Source: Amblyornis subalaris (taxonomy: Eukaryota; Chordata; Aves; Passeriformes; Ptilonorhynchidae). From it: 64,000 nt of DNA. The stretch is from the NCBI GenBank assembly GCA_018881555.1, contig JACAXG010000063.1, positions 2,567,930 through 2,631,929 on the forward strand, in the 5' to 3' direction. Shown in pieces: positions 25,379 to 37,801 of this stretch (position 1 is the first letter of the stretch; each line of letters begins with the position of its first letter). The notes beneath the pieces are model-generated. The model made no database searches. It was given only the letters and a program-made list of their open reading frames with translations, and was not told the DNA's origin. The translations under genes and the position numbers were made by a program.

Positions 25379-25879
25379 TCACAAACCTCCTTCTGGGGCN
25401 AGGGGCAATTACTGGGACGTAACATACTTTTGAAAAAGTGTGTGCTACCTTGCATATTGCAAGATGATTTACAAAAATGTGAAAGATCTTTAGGACAACT
25501 AGGAACAAGTGAAGTTCCCATTTGGGAAAAGAGGTCACCTGTTGCAAAGGCTGCGGGACTATTCTTTGCACAAAGTCACTGTGCTAAGAGGAGGGAATGC
25601 ATAAAAAGCCAGTCTTGTACTGCTGCCCTCTTCCATATGCACTTTGAGCCATCCCATCCAACTATTGATGTTTCATTAATAGTTTCATCTTTGTTCTTTA
25701 GAAGGAACAGTATTTTAATTGCTCATATTGACAGTAACCATTTTTTGCAGCTTAGTACTTTAAACCACCATAAGAAGTCTACTTTGTTTTTTGATATATT
25801 CACTTCCTTGCTGTGTGAATTTTCTATTCATTCTAGTAATAGATTTGAGTGTAAAAATAATTTCATGACTTGATCTTCA

Positions 25880-25893
25880 AATATATATATATA
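25880..25893. repeat. Short (AT)n tract in PRRG4 3' UTR
   Basis: About seven AT units inside the presumed 3' UTR. Confidence 0.6.
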
Positions 25894-26710
25894 CTACTGC
25901 TACTGGGTTGCACTGGTTTGTTTTAGACATTGTTGGTCACACAATTTTTTTTTTGTGATTGCATTTTTGCAACAAAAGGANCCATTCATGACATGGTACA
26001 CTACCAGTTCAGACAAAGTATGCTCGTATCAAATTGCTTTGATGTTCAACAGTAAATACCAGATCAAGAGAGTAAGTAGAGTACTGTGGACCAGGGGATG
26101 TTAAGCAAAGAGCTAGAGATTTGTCCCTTGTTAAAAAACTACCCAGGTTTCACAGCTAACGTTTCTTTCATCGTTTAAAAACTGAAATGCTGTGAAATAC
26201 ATGTAACTTTTGAATCAAAGGCCAAACCACCCCACAGAAGCACTTTGATAAGTGTCTTGTANTACTGGGATGACAAAATGATACCTTTAAGTAGAATGAA
26301 GCATCATATTAGATCAATAATCAATAGTCAAGAACTTCAGGGAGCTATTGGTTATTGTATTAAGACAGTTTCTGTATCTACAGTTGTAGCCACCATTAGT
26401 TTTACATCCTATTAAAATATCAACCTCCAGCATTATGGGGCTTACAGATCTTGCTGAGCAAGTTGCTGACCACCACTTGTGTCCCTTCCCCTCCTCACCA
26501 CAGGAAGCCATATCAGAGGGTCTCACAGGCCACGTGTCAGGCTGGTGTTTGTTTGACAGTGGCTGTACAGTTAGACATATGCAATTCAGTTTTTTTAAGA
26601 AGAAACAAACTCCTCTTTTTCCCCCTCATTGAATCAATGCTGACAACAGCAAATTATATTTTAATTTGGTGCCTACAATCCACTTGATAATATAAAGGAT
26701 TAAAAGTTGA

Positions 26711-26716
26711 AATAAA
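26711..26716 (+). terminator. PRRG4: Candidate PRRG4 polyadenylation signal AATAAA
   Basis: A canonical AATAAA 1.3 kb after the PRRG4 stop, with an ATTAAA about 15 bases before it and T-rich sequence downstream. Other AT-rich hexamers in the region cannot be excluded. Confidence 0.45.
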
Positions 26717-28039
26717 TGTGTAAAATTTCACTGAATCTTACTGTTTTTAAGAAACTAAAACCTACAGTGCTATTGAGTGAGATGCAGAAGATTGATCTGA
26801 GATTTTCAATCTGTAAATGCCTTTGTAATTAAGAAAACACTCCAAATCTTGGAATATAAAGAGGATGCACTGACAGTGCTACACAATGAAGTCTTGCCCT
26901 TTGAAAAATATATGAAATGCAGCCGATATCAGTGAACCATTGGTGTTCTTATTCGTAAAACTTCAGCATTGGATCTGGCTTTTGGCAAGTCACAAATCTC
27001 TTTGTAGCTTCTTTATGGTTGGAATTCCTGTGTTGGGATGTTTTGATTCACTTTTGCCCTACCTGTAAAAGCATTTTGAAGATCTCAAAGTTCTGTAAGA
27101 ATGAAATAAGTTAATTGTGTGAGGTTAGTGTTGACAACCAAAATACAAGGTTATGAGAAGCTATGGAATTACAAGCTTGCAAAAACATTCTCCCATATTT
27201 CACTTTCATTTAGCTAACAGTTTTTATATTTGTTAATGTGCATTTTGAGCTCTAGAGCACACTTTTACCTAGTTTTTTTGTGACTCAAAAATTATTNACT
27301 AATGGAACTGATAGGAACACTTTCAAGGAAATGGACTTCACAGGGCTTGCAAGACTTCAGAGATTCTTTAATGTTCCTACAATGCTGTTACTGTTACTAC
27401 AGATATTTGGCAAAGTCATATTTTAAATACACCACAGAAATTGTGCAGAATCCTATTTAATCACTGGAAATTTGATTTTNCTACTATTCCTACAAATCAT
27501 TTGCAAATTATTCCATGCAATACAAGCAAAAGTCTTGTCCTTCATAATTAATCAAAAAACTTTAGATGGTATAACTGTTAAACATCAATGCTGTAGTGCT
27601 TTGGGCAGTAAAGTACCTTTTCAGTAGAGTAAAACACTCAAATCTACGCAAGGATTCTGCACTTTAGACCCTGAAAAGATGCAGTGACTGACATTCAAAT
27701 ACTGGTTGCACGTAACATGACAATTTGCAAAACACATTCTGCTTATTACAAAGAAGGANCAAAGTTTAATATTTAGTTGAATANGGTATAAACTTACCTC
27801 TCCTTGTAGAAGGAGAAAATCCCTTTGTACAGAAGTTGTTTGTTTTCCTTCTTTCATACGCGGACTGCTGGTCCAAAATGCTCTTACCTTTCGTCTCTTT
27901 TTAGAACTTGTGAGTCAACAGAGCTAACAGAGGGGCTTGCAAATTTAAAATGTTGCCACGCTTTCAAATTCTACATGCAGTTTCTTTTGAAAACGGAGTT
28001 GCTATTAGAATATATAAAACAGCTAATAACTGTACTTGA

Positions 28040-28325
28040 GAGGCCTTTACAAGGTCATGCAGTAGGACCAGGGCTAGTGGCTTTACACTGACAGACAGCA
28101 GGGTTANATTAGGTACCAGGAAGAAATTCTTACTGTGAGGGTGGTGAGGCCCTGGCACAAGCTGCCCAGAGAAGCTGTGGCTGCCCCATCCCTGGAAGTG
28201 TTTAAGGTCAGGCTGGATGAGGCTCTGAGTAACCTGGTCTAGTGAAAGGTGTCCCTGCCCACGGCAGGGGCCTTGGAACTGGACGATCTTTAAGGTCCCT
28301 TCCAACCCAAATCATTCTATGATTA
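28040..28325 (+). mobile_element. CR1 LINE 3' fragment
   Basis: Carries the classic CR1 end: 'GGAAGAAATTCTTACTGTGA', 'GCCCAGAGAAGCTGTGGCTG', 'CCCATCCCTGGAAGTGTT', 'GGTCCCTTCCAACCCAAATC', then a single ATTCTATGATT tail. It is 5'-truncated within the 3' UTR or end of ORF2. One N lies inside. The left boundary is approximate. Confidence 0.92.
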
Positions 28326-29534
28326 AGTAGGAAGAGGAGGAGGTAGATTTTGAGGAGCAAAGCAGCAGCAAGTTAAATTAACTTGTATAGAGATGCAAAT
28401 CATCAGTGTTTTAATTTTGGACTGTCAAGGACCATTAGGAAAGAGAGTGGATTTTAAGCGAATTAACAGAGATCTACTATGACAGTTGAAAACAGAAATG
28501 TCTAAACNAACACTGGTAAACACTGATTCTCTCAGAACAGGCTTAAACAAGTCACACTAAATGCTGTTAGCCATTGCCTTGAANAATTTTTCAAAACAGC
28601 ATTTTTAGCATCCTGCAAGATTACAGCATGTAACTTTTTAGAAAACAGGACAGTTTATTAATTAGAGCAAATAACTAAGGGTCAGAAAAGTGATCTCTGG
28701 CTCGGTCAACTGAAAAATAAATCACTGAACCTGTTTACTGCTGCAATAAGAAAGCCTGCTATTTGATCTATCAATTATGCATTTATAGGTTTGGGGGGGG
28801 GGCGTTGTTGGGGTTTTTGTGAATTCATTAGAACAGCAAAACCAAAGCACCACATGGAAGCTCACTTCCTCACCACAGTTCATGAAAACATGAGTCGACA
28901 AGCATTTGATTCTGGTTCTGTCAAAGCCTATGGCAAGCTTTATATTGGCTTCAGCTGAACCAGGACTGCAGCAAAAAATGAGATAACTAATCACTTCAGG
29001 TAACAAAAAGTATAATGCTCTGCCAAATTATTTACCACAATGCTTTTGCCAAACCCGGTTTAGAGTATTCTATTGTTANAATGATGCCCACTTATATTAA
29101 CTGGAATCTTTGAGGCTGATCTGGCCTTAAAAGTTGTATTTGAAATTTGGAAAGCATAGCAAAATTCCTTATCATTCCTCAGATTACCAGCTGTGAATAA
29201 GATTAATTTATTACCTGCATCTTATTAGCAACACTGTTTATAGCTTTAAATAAAACATCAAGAAAATTTAAAAAAACCCCAAACACCAGAAACAAACCAA
29301 ACTTTTTTATCCACAGTCTCATCTGCCAACTGAAGTTTTACTGCTCCTATCCTCACTTGTTCCATGTGGTAGAGAGAACAGGAAGGAAATTCCAGGTTTA
29401 AAAGCCATTTTCAAACACTTCAAGCATGGTCTTTCTATACTGTAAATATCTTTCAATTAATTCCCGTCACATACAAATTTATCACTATCATTTCCACAAT
29501 CAAGAACTTGGATGTATTTTCCTCTCAAAAATCT

Positions 29535-29586
29535 TAAGCAGATCTTCTCAAATAACCTGCTAAGCAGATCTTCTCAAATAACCTGC
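29535..29586. repeat. Perfect 2 x 26-bp tandem duplication
   Basis: Two adjacent identical 26-base copies beginning TAAGCAGATCTTCTC (29535-29560 and 29561-29586). The lack of any mismatch suggests a recent slippage or duplication, or an assembly artefact. Confidence 0.9.
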
Positions 29587-29961
29587 TCTTTATTTAGGTG
29601 GTAATTTTTGACTATTTTCAGTCACTTCTGAACTGTATAAACAGTTACTTAATTTTATGAACATATTTCCTTCTACTCATCTGTCAGAACATTTTGAATG
29701 CACTTGTCACTGATTATATTTAATTCTAACTTTGATGCTAAGTGCTGTCATTTTCGGGGTGATGGGTAGCAATATTTTAAACTCTGCTAGTCTCTATATT
29801 ATTTTGTAAATCAATTTCCAAATGAACATTTATGTAAGTTAATCACACCAAAAGAGAAAATGCTAATTTAGCTTATGATAAAAAAAANTGAAAAAACCTC
29901 TGACCACCCTTTTGATTTTTTAAATGGAGCTGGTAATAACATGCATTCTTCTTAAAGCACT

Positions 29962-30283
29962 TTAAGGGGGCTTACAAGAAAGATGGGGACAAACTTATTA
30001 GCAGGGCCTGTTGTGACAGGACAAGTGGTAATGGTTTTGAACTAAAAGAGGATAGGTTTAGACTAGATATAAGGAAGAAATTGTTTTACCATGAAGGTTG
30101 TGAAACAATGGCACGGGTTGCCCAGAGAAGCTGAGGATGCCCCATCCCTGGAAATATTCAAGGCCAGGTTGGACGGGGCTTTGAACAACCTGATCTAGTT
30201 GAAGGTGTTCCTGCCCATGGCAGGGGGTTGGAATTAGACAACCTTGAAGATCCCTTCCAACCCGAACCATTCTGTGATTCTTC
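29962..30283 (+). mobile_element. CR1 LINE 3' fragment
   Basis: Same element and orientation as the copy at 28040, starting a little further upstream in the consensus (GGTTTAGACTAGATATAAGG). It ends 'CCCTTCCAACCCGAACC' followed by ATTCTGTGATTCTTC. Several substitutions (e.g. 'GGAAATATTCAAGGCC') mark it as an old copy. Confidence 0.92.
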
Positions 30284-33159
30284 ATGCCACATAGCACATA
30301 TTGGTAGAGAAAAAGGGCCATGGTTTGTTTTCTTTAACATTGGCAATTTCTGCTCTGAGCATTCCTGTTCACTGCTTCACTGCTCTAGTTCATTTGAGCA
30401 ACTGAGTTTCTGAACTATGAACCAGTCACTGAAGATGAAGTCTTCAAGACAAAAGTCAGTTTAACCAGCTGTTGCACCCTTCCATCTTCCTTGACTTTTG
30501 TCAGGCCTTTGGTGAGAAGATTTAACACAGTAATGTGGCCAAAAAATACCACTTTGCTAGGGTTAGTGAACTGAGCAAAATCACTCCAGTGAGGAACAGA
30601 ACAGGCAGGCAAGAGCAAGGCAAGAAGCAGGAGTTCCTCATTTGGTAATGGTGATTTCAATCTGGAGGTACACATGGCACAATGGGAATGAACTTCCACA
30701 GGGAGGCAGGAGGGCAGCTAGGCAGAGCAAATATTGGAGCACAGTAAGTTTCACTAAATTAAGCCACTCTTGATTTGCCCTATGGAAAAAAATAGTCAGA
30801 TTCATGCTTTTCTCCCAACCATAAAAGATGAGCTGAGCTCCCCACAGACTACCAGAATCTCCTCCTATATCTGAACATCCAAATGAAGCTTTTAAATCAG
30901 TCAATTGAACTGATACTTGAAATACAGCTGATGGGGTAGATGCTTCATTCTCTCAAGTGTCTTGGGATAACAATTCCTTCTTTCACTCCAGCTTTTTTCC
31001 ATAGCACCTAGACTACCAAAACAAAAGGGGCCATCAGATGCAAGCATTGTGCTGCCTACATTCTGGGAGCCTACAGGAGCTCACACTTTCAAAGGAGCAG
31101 ACAGATTTCAAAGCATCTGGAAAAATATCTCAGTCTAGAGACTGGTGCNGGTAAACACAAGTTTTGAAATGGCCTTGTAACAGGTTTTAAATTTTTGATG
31201 CAGTGCCTACTTCANTTAGGAAACAAGAAACACCGATGATTGCTCAGTAATTCAAGCAGCTTCATTTTAATTTCTCTAAAGATCAGCAAGTACCGAATGC
31301 ACAAGCATCCAATATTTCATGTTAGACAGCCAGCATGGATATGATACAAAGGAAAATATCTAGTAGGAGTGAAAGTAAAACACTCCCTGTTAAAACCATG
31401 AGTTTGTTCAAAAGCAAAGATTTTATTTAAGTTTGGCGTTTTTTCCTACATGTCATTGCACATTTCTCCCACTTACCTTATACGAGGTTCTGGTGCTTAC
31501 TAGATCCCTTTATAAATCACCCAGCAAAAACATAGACAGCTTTCTCAAGAGTGGGTGAGCTGAGACAACACAAGTGCCAACGGTGGCACCTTGGAAGGTG
31601 TGGAACCACATGGCCAGAAGGAGGATCGGCAACATGAAGGAAACAAGACCTTCCAACCTATCGCTGCAGTGAGCTTCCCACCAGCTCGATCATCTCTTGT
31701 CATGTCAGAAGTTAAGCTTTTGTAGATCAACTTTAGTTCCATCGAATGAATTCTGAAGATTTTGCTTCATTTATTTGTACGTGTACTTAAGTTATCAAAT
31801 ACATGCACAGAGTAAAATAAGTGAAGAAATGCCAAGAAGGAGAGTATTTGCTGTGAGGCTCCCAGATGGAATGCATTCTTTGAAAGGCAGCACTCTCTTC
31901 CCTATTTACACATTTCTTAATGCCTAGCTTTATGTTTAAAGAGGCCATGTTGCAAGCTGAACGTAAAATCTAATCTGTTAAAGCAACTGCAATCTTCTGC
32001 TTTGGTCATAATCACAATCACAACAACAAACAACACAGCCAGCGATTAATAACAGGCCTAACCAAGACTCGTGTTGTTACTGCCTATCTGATCTACTTAC
32101 TCATTCCTGCTCATGCAGGATACCACAGCCTGGCAGCACCCACAGCCTGCACAGAGGTGCTGCATCCACAATCCGTAAGCAGATGTTTACTGTCCATCAG
32201 TGCTCAACAGAAACAAGCACTGCAGAAATTTTATTTTGTGCACTTTTCAGAATGTGTTAATACATCAGACTCAACCCAGCTTTGGCCTGAACTTCTCCAA
32301 AGTTCATCTGATTAGACACATTCAAGTTATTTGAATGTTTAATCTTTGAAACATTAGTTTTTGAAGAAGAATGTCCTCAAGTTTCCAAAGCACTGTTTCC
32401 AAACAATTGTGAAGATTCATTCTCTCGGCACAAGGCTATTTGTTAAGCTCATTTCTAGAGCTTTTGTTGACAAATGGTTAACCATTGAAAGCTAACCACT
32501 AAGATGTTTGTGTATGTTAGCAAACTATTTATGATACTGTGATAGTTCTAAAATAAAGTACCATTATGTACTGAAATACAATCCATTTTGTCCACTTTCA
32601 ACAACCAAGCTGTAATTTGACTTGCACCATTAACTGCATGTTCTGCCTTTAACTACTTTCTTCCATCAACAACAGTTAAAGATGCTGATCCAGCACGTGC
32701 ATCTGACTATTCTTCCATTATTCTTTTCAGCCCATCAAAAGTTGCCCTGAAGCATACTAAGAATTTTGCCGCAAAGCCCAGTTTACAGATTTAGCTGAAA
32801 GCCTCTTAAAGGAAGAAAAAATANATTTTGGCATTTAAACACTAGTGAAGGACCAGAACAAAACCAAAACCAGGCATCATCTGTTACGGAAAGGCAAAGT
32901 GTAAGAGCCATGCTTTCTGTGAAAAGAGAGGGCATTGGGGATAGAGAGACATTGGTAAAACAGTGCAGGGCCAGGTTTGTTGTATCTGCAGTAAAAAGGA
33001 AAAAGGATGCCAAAAACAGAGGCATCAGCTGCAGGCCCTGTGAAGAATCACCACATGCTGTCACATGCACAAGGACCCTCAGTGGTGCTGTCCTGGTATT
33101 TTTATGTCCATGACACCATAATAGCTGTGACATACCATGTAGCCTACTGCTTGGCCAGT

Positions 33160-34058
33160 CTTGTACAGTCCTGTACATCCCATCCTTCAGTGGTGCAGTT
33201 GGCACTCCTGAAGGACAGGATGCCAGCCAGAGAGACCTGGACAAGCTTGAGAAGTGGGCCCATGGGAATCTCATGGTTTAACAAGGCCAAGTGCTGGTGC
33301 TGCCCCTGTGTTGGGGCAGCGCCCAGTGCCAACCCAGGGTGGGGATGAACAGATGGAGAGCAGCCCTGCCCAGAAGGACTTGAGGGTGCTGGTGGATGAG
33401 AGGCTGGACATGACCCAGCCATGTGCACTTGGAGCTCAGAAAGCAAATGACATCCTGGGCTGCATCCGGAGCACCATGAGCTGCATCCAGAGTAGGTGGA
33501 NGGAGGGGATTGTGCCCCTTTACTCTGCTCTGGTGAGACCCCAGCTNGAACACTGCATCCAGCTCTGGGGTCTCCAGCACAGAAGGACATCAACCTGTTG
33601 GAGTGAGTTCAGAGGAGACCACCAAGATTAGATGGATGGAGCACCTCTCGTACAAGAAAAGGCTGAGAAAATTGGGTTTGTTCGCCTTGGAGAAGGGCAG
33701 CCTTAGGGTTGACCTAATTGCAGCCTCCCAGTACCTGAAGGGAGCCTGCAGGAAAGATGGAGGACTATTTACAAGGGCCTGGAGTGCCAGGACAAGGGGG
33801 AATGGCTTCACANTGAAAAAGAATAGGTTTATATCAGATTTTAGGAAAAAATTCTTTGCTGTGTGGTGGTGAGGCACTGGCACAGGTTTCNCAGAGAAGT
33901 TGTGGCTGCCTCATCCTTGGAAGTGTTCAAGGCCAGGTTAGATGGAGTTCTGAGCAACCTGATCTAGTGGAAGATGTCCCTGCCCATGGCAGGGGAGTTG
34001 GAACTAGACGATCTTCAAGGTCCCTTCCAACCTGGGCCATTCTATGATTCTATGATAT
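33160..34058 (+). mobile_element. CR1 LINE, about 0.9 kb, with end of ORF2 and 3' UTR
   Basis: The longest CR1 copy in the window. It holds a decayed C-terminal end of the reverse-transcriptase ORF2, then the CR1 3' UTR, and ends with the tandem ATTCTATG repeats (ATTCTATGATTCTATGAT). It is 5'-truncated like most CR1 copies and cannot be autonomous. The left boundary is approximate. Confidence 0.93.
33254..33872 (+). pseudogene. CR1 ORF2 (reverse transcriptase) C-terminal remnant
   Basis: Two open frames give recognisable CR1 ORF2 tail pieces: one with [13 protein letters not shown] and IVPLYSALVRPQ (33254-33631), and one in another frame with HLSYKKRLRKLGLFALEKGS and LIAASQYLKG (33603-33872). 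The shift of frame near 33600-33640, stops and Ns show that it is broken. In an intact element this region follows the reverse-transcriptase core; the catalytic core itself is absent here. Confidence 0.88.
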
Positions 34059-35516
34059 ACAACATACAAAACAATCACACTCAACTCAAACACTGGANGA
34101 CATTTTTCTGTTAACATGAGTAATAATTATAGCTCACTATGCAACAAAGATGTTAATAAATAAATACATCAGTTACAAATAAATAAATTGATGCCAGTCA
34201 TGAACTGGAGCATTATTTTGGCCCTGGATCTGTGATTGATATATTGATTTAGTTATGATTAAATCACAGAAAACTGCTGACTCNCCATTAGCTTGATCCT
34301 GCATTTCATTTGGCATATGGTCACTTTAACCATAACACGAGACCTCAGAAAGCAATATTGCCATTCAGCATTGTGTAACATTGAATGATTTAAACAGAAA
34401 GAGGAAATAGGAAAGTTTCCCCAAGGGGCAGTGTTTATTGGCTAATACAGTTCTGCAACAGAGCTGGCTTCGTTCTGGCTCAAGTGGCGCACAGGCAGAG
34501 GAGCCTGTCACTGTCGGCAGAGGTGTAGCCTCAAGCACTCCTAGACTCTAGAGATTTCCATATTGAATATACCATGAGCCAAGACAACATCTCATCATCA
34601 AAAGCAAAAGTTCCCTGCTCTTCCCTGTCATCTCCTTCTGGCTGTACACTACCACTGCTCGCCCTGAGCCAGCTCTCATTTCATGCAAAGGCAAGCTGAC
34701 TCAGCTCCGCAAGATTACAGAAAAATTACCTCTGGCAAAGAAAAGTAAATGTTCTTCGTAGTTCTCCACACCAGTGGAGTGAATTCATTACTCACCTTAT
34801 GGGAAGAGCTCATCCCTGGGGAGTGAGAGGGTGAAGCAGGGAAGGAAGGGCAGTAAGCTCTCCTGCCACGCCACACCTGGAGGCAGCAGCACATGCTGCA
34901 GCACTGGAGATCATTCCTGGGATCTTAAGCAGATGATTCCCCCTGAAGTGTTACCTTAAGTAATTATATCTGCCCCCTAACCACCAAATTTTTGATTCTA
35001 TAAAGGANTTATTTTTTCCAAGTGGAGACTCTTCATTAGGGAAAGAAATGAGCAACAAAAAAATCAGTACTGCTCCAGGCTGGAATGCTGCACAAATTGT
35101 GTTANAGTGCTTCAATTTAAGATTCTGGTCTCAAATAGAGTGAAAAATTGTATTAGCTTATGTTTCAGCAAAACATATTTGTTATATTAAATTCTTGACT
35201 TAAGAGAGAAGCACATACAATATCACTACTGGCCACAGGCACTCAGTTATGAATTATAGTTCAGAAGGTGTTTAAGCCCACCAATGCTCAGTTCCTAAAC
35301 AGCAAGTAACAGCTGCATTTGAAACAAAAGCATTCCTTATTAAGACAAGAATTAATGTATATTCAATATTCAGAATCTTTAACATGTCTAATATGACTTC
35401 TGAATACACATTTTAATATGTACACTTTAATCTACANATTAAAAAAATGTAATTAACAGGATCTATCAAAGGAATTTTTCTATCCCTGAANAGATCCTTC
35501 AGAAAAGCTGCTTATA

Positions 35517-35539
35517 AGTATCCTGGATACCAGGATACT
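35517..35539. other. Perfect 10-bp inverted repeat with 3-base loop
   Basis: AGTATCCTGG-ATA-CCAGGATACT. It lies in the PRRG4-QSER1 spacer, in no recognised repeat family. It would form a tight hairpin in single strands. Confidence 0.85.
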
Positions 35540-37315
35540 GTAAAAGCACTGACTCTAAACAGANTCTTTTGTTGTCTTTAAGTGTTACAAAATACCATTT
35601 GGTTACAAAAAGATAAAATGCACAAACTTTGAGAAAGATTTCCTAGACAGAGGATGGCAACGAGCAGCAGGGGTCAATTTAATGAGAAAACTGNGGAAGT
35701 CTCACCGGCTGATCTCAGGACAAGATTTATCTCATACACAGGAAAAGCAAATCACTGGATAAACTGACTTTATCTGATGGTTACGGACATTAGTGATTAA
35801 GTTTTCAGTCTACTCCACCTCTATTAAAACCACGTAAAAGAAATTAAACTTAACAACAGCTGTCACATTTTCTGTTTCACTCAACTTCACTATTTGCTTG
35901 CCAGAAAAAGGATCTACTCCAGCAATGTTCAGGGAAACACTGTGCGGTTCATTTAGTGGTATAAACACATTGTCTATGTTTCCCTGCCTGTAAATCTGGA
36001 CTGGTGCTTGTTGTTTGTGATTTCTCATGTAACATGATTTTACAGCCATGTACACACCCCCATGTTCTCTTCAGAGAAATCCTGTAATGAAAACAAACGT
36101 TATGGTACTCTTTAAAGTTCATGTTGCCATTACTTGAGGAAAAAAAAATCAACCAAGACACTAGCAGTTTTACAATTTATTAATACATCGTTCCAAATTT
36201 GAGGCAAGAAACTCCACAGCAACACATTCACTCCAGATAACCAAACACTGCTCCTAGATGCAAAACGCATTTTGTATCACTTAGGTCCATGTATCAGCCT
36301 CCTCTCANGCCCACTTGAGGGAAACAATGTGCTCTAAGTGTAATAATATAATGGAGATTAGTGGAGATCCTGCAGGGAAATAAAAAACTGTGGGTCNTTC
36401 CCCACTGGAAATGGCACTATCAACAGTATCAGCGGCATAAACGCTTCACCATTAGCATACAACTGGAGCCATTTTCTGTCATCAGGCCTCGTTCATATGT
36501 AAAACAGCAAGCCTCTCGTTTCCCAGAGAAAGGTCTCCCACCCCCCACATGCGCTCCTCCAGCTGCAAGCAATACAGGTGCTGACTTATGCAAACACAAG
36601 GAAAACTCACTCTGCTAGTTTCTGCCTTTGGTAGCTACTGCTTCTCCCTCCACCCTCTGCTCTGGCCTCTGGNTGACTTCGCTCCTCTCCTCTGTGCTGA
36701 TGACTTTCACACTTACCTTTCTTTCCCTCCTCATCCAAGGCTGCATTTCTTCCTGCTGCTTCTTGAAACTAGGCCTGANAAAAGCAGAACCTCAGCTTTT
36801 CCTCCTGAAGTCTCTTACCTTTCTAATTTTCCATTTAATAATGATCACTCCATCTTTTCACTCCCATGTTGAGATTTTTTGTAATTTTTTTTTAGCATCT
36901 AATCTGATTGGCTGTAGCCAAGTGTCTAAATGCATTTCAGCACAGAATTCATTTCACTTTGTGGTTCAGTATTGCCTGGAGTGCTACAAACTGAATCTTC
37001 AAAAGACTTACTTGCTCATTAGCATACACCTTCCTCTTCTGAGCAATGCCTTCAGGTGCAGTCACCTTCTTTTCAAGAGCATATTCCTCTTCTTTACCTC
37101 TCAGGCACATTCCTCCCACTCATCTCAGCCTGCCTATCTTCAACCTGCAGGGAAAGCAGGACACCACAGTTCACCACCATCCCCCTGCACGATGCTGATG
37201 TCTCCTTTGCTCCTACCCTGTTATGGGCAGATGGTGCCCATTTCCCTTAATCTTTGTTTTAACAAGCACACAGCAAAAGATACAGGAATTTACTGTCTAC
37301 AAACCAGGTGTCTTC

Positions 37316-37428
37316 GACTGCTCTAAATAAAAATAAACTGCTTTAGCCAGTCGTGGCTAAAGTAGGGGCCTCTAGAACCTCTCTGAAGTTTTACCATTTA
37401 AATTTAGACTGCTCTAAATAAAAATAAA
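37316..37428. repeat. 22-bp direct repeats flanking a hairpin
   Basis: An identical 22-base sequence starting GACTGCTCTAAATAAAAAT occurs at 37316-37337 and 37407-37428. Of the 69 bases between them, 37341-37362 form a perfect 9-bp inverted repeat with a GTCG loop (CTTTAGCCA / TGGCTAAAG). It lies some 450 bases upstream of the QSER1 TATA box. It could be a local duplication or the relic of a small insertion. Confidence 0.75.
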
Positions 37429-37491
37429 GAAAGAAAAATAAATATTTTTTCTGTTCTCTTGCTAGTTGACTTTTGGCCTATACAAGAAAGC

Positions 37492-37801
37492 TGGAAAGGG
37501 ACTGTTTACAAGAGCATGTGATAGGATAAGGGNTAACAGCTTTAAACTAGGATTAGGTTTAGATTAGATATTAAAGTGAGATTATTTACTGTGAGGATGG
37601 TGAGGCACTGGAACGCAGTGCCCAGAGAAGTTGTGGGTGGCCCATCCATCCCTGGAAGTGTTCAAGGCCAGGTTGGACAGGGCCTTGAGCAAGCCGGTCT
37701 AGTTAAAGGTGTGCCTGCCCACGGCAGGGGGGGTGCAACCGGATGATCTTTAAGGTCCCTTCCGACTCAAATCATTCTGTGATTCCATTATACGATTCTT
37801 T
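37492..37801 (+). mobile_element. CR1 LINE 3' fragment next to the QSER1 promoter
   Basis: A CR1 tail with 'GTGAGGATGGTGAGGCACTG', 'CCATCCCTGGAAGTGTTCAA', 'GGTCCCTTCCGACTCAAATC' and a degenerate terminal ATTCTGTGATTCCATTATAC. It ends about 70 bases before the TATA box of QSER1. It contains one small duplication (CCATCCATCC). Confidence 0.92.

Larger units (their letters stand above)
25379..26740 (+). other. PRRG4: PRRG4 3' untranslated region (extent inferred)
   Basis: AT-rich DNA following the PRRG4 stop. A candidate polyadenylation signal lies at 26711. The 147-codon open frame at 25430-25873 within it has no recognisable protein features and is taken as chance. The true end could lie further right; nothing in the sequence excludes longer isoforms. 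Confidence 0.5.
26741..37490. other. PRRG4-QSER1 intergenic spacer
   Basis: About 11 kb without a recognised gene. It holds three of the four + strand CR1 tails listed separately; the fourth begins at its right edge. It also holds a perfect 2 x 26-bp duplication (29535-29586), a perfect hairpin (35517-35539), a pyrimidine-rich segment with a 232-codon open frame (36628-37326) and a direct-repeat-flanked hairpin (37316-37428). No tRNA or other RNA gene was seen. Confidence 0.6.

Noticed and set aside
25430..25873. 147-codon open frame after PRRG4
   Set aside because: It lies in the presumed 3' UTR, has no protein-family features and contains ordinary AT-rich codons.
32783..33274. 163-codon minus-strand open frame
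   Set aside because: It partly overlaps the CR1 copy antisense; no family features; probably chance.
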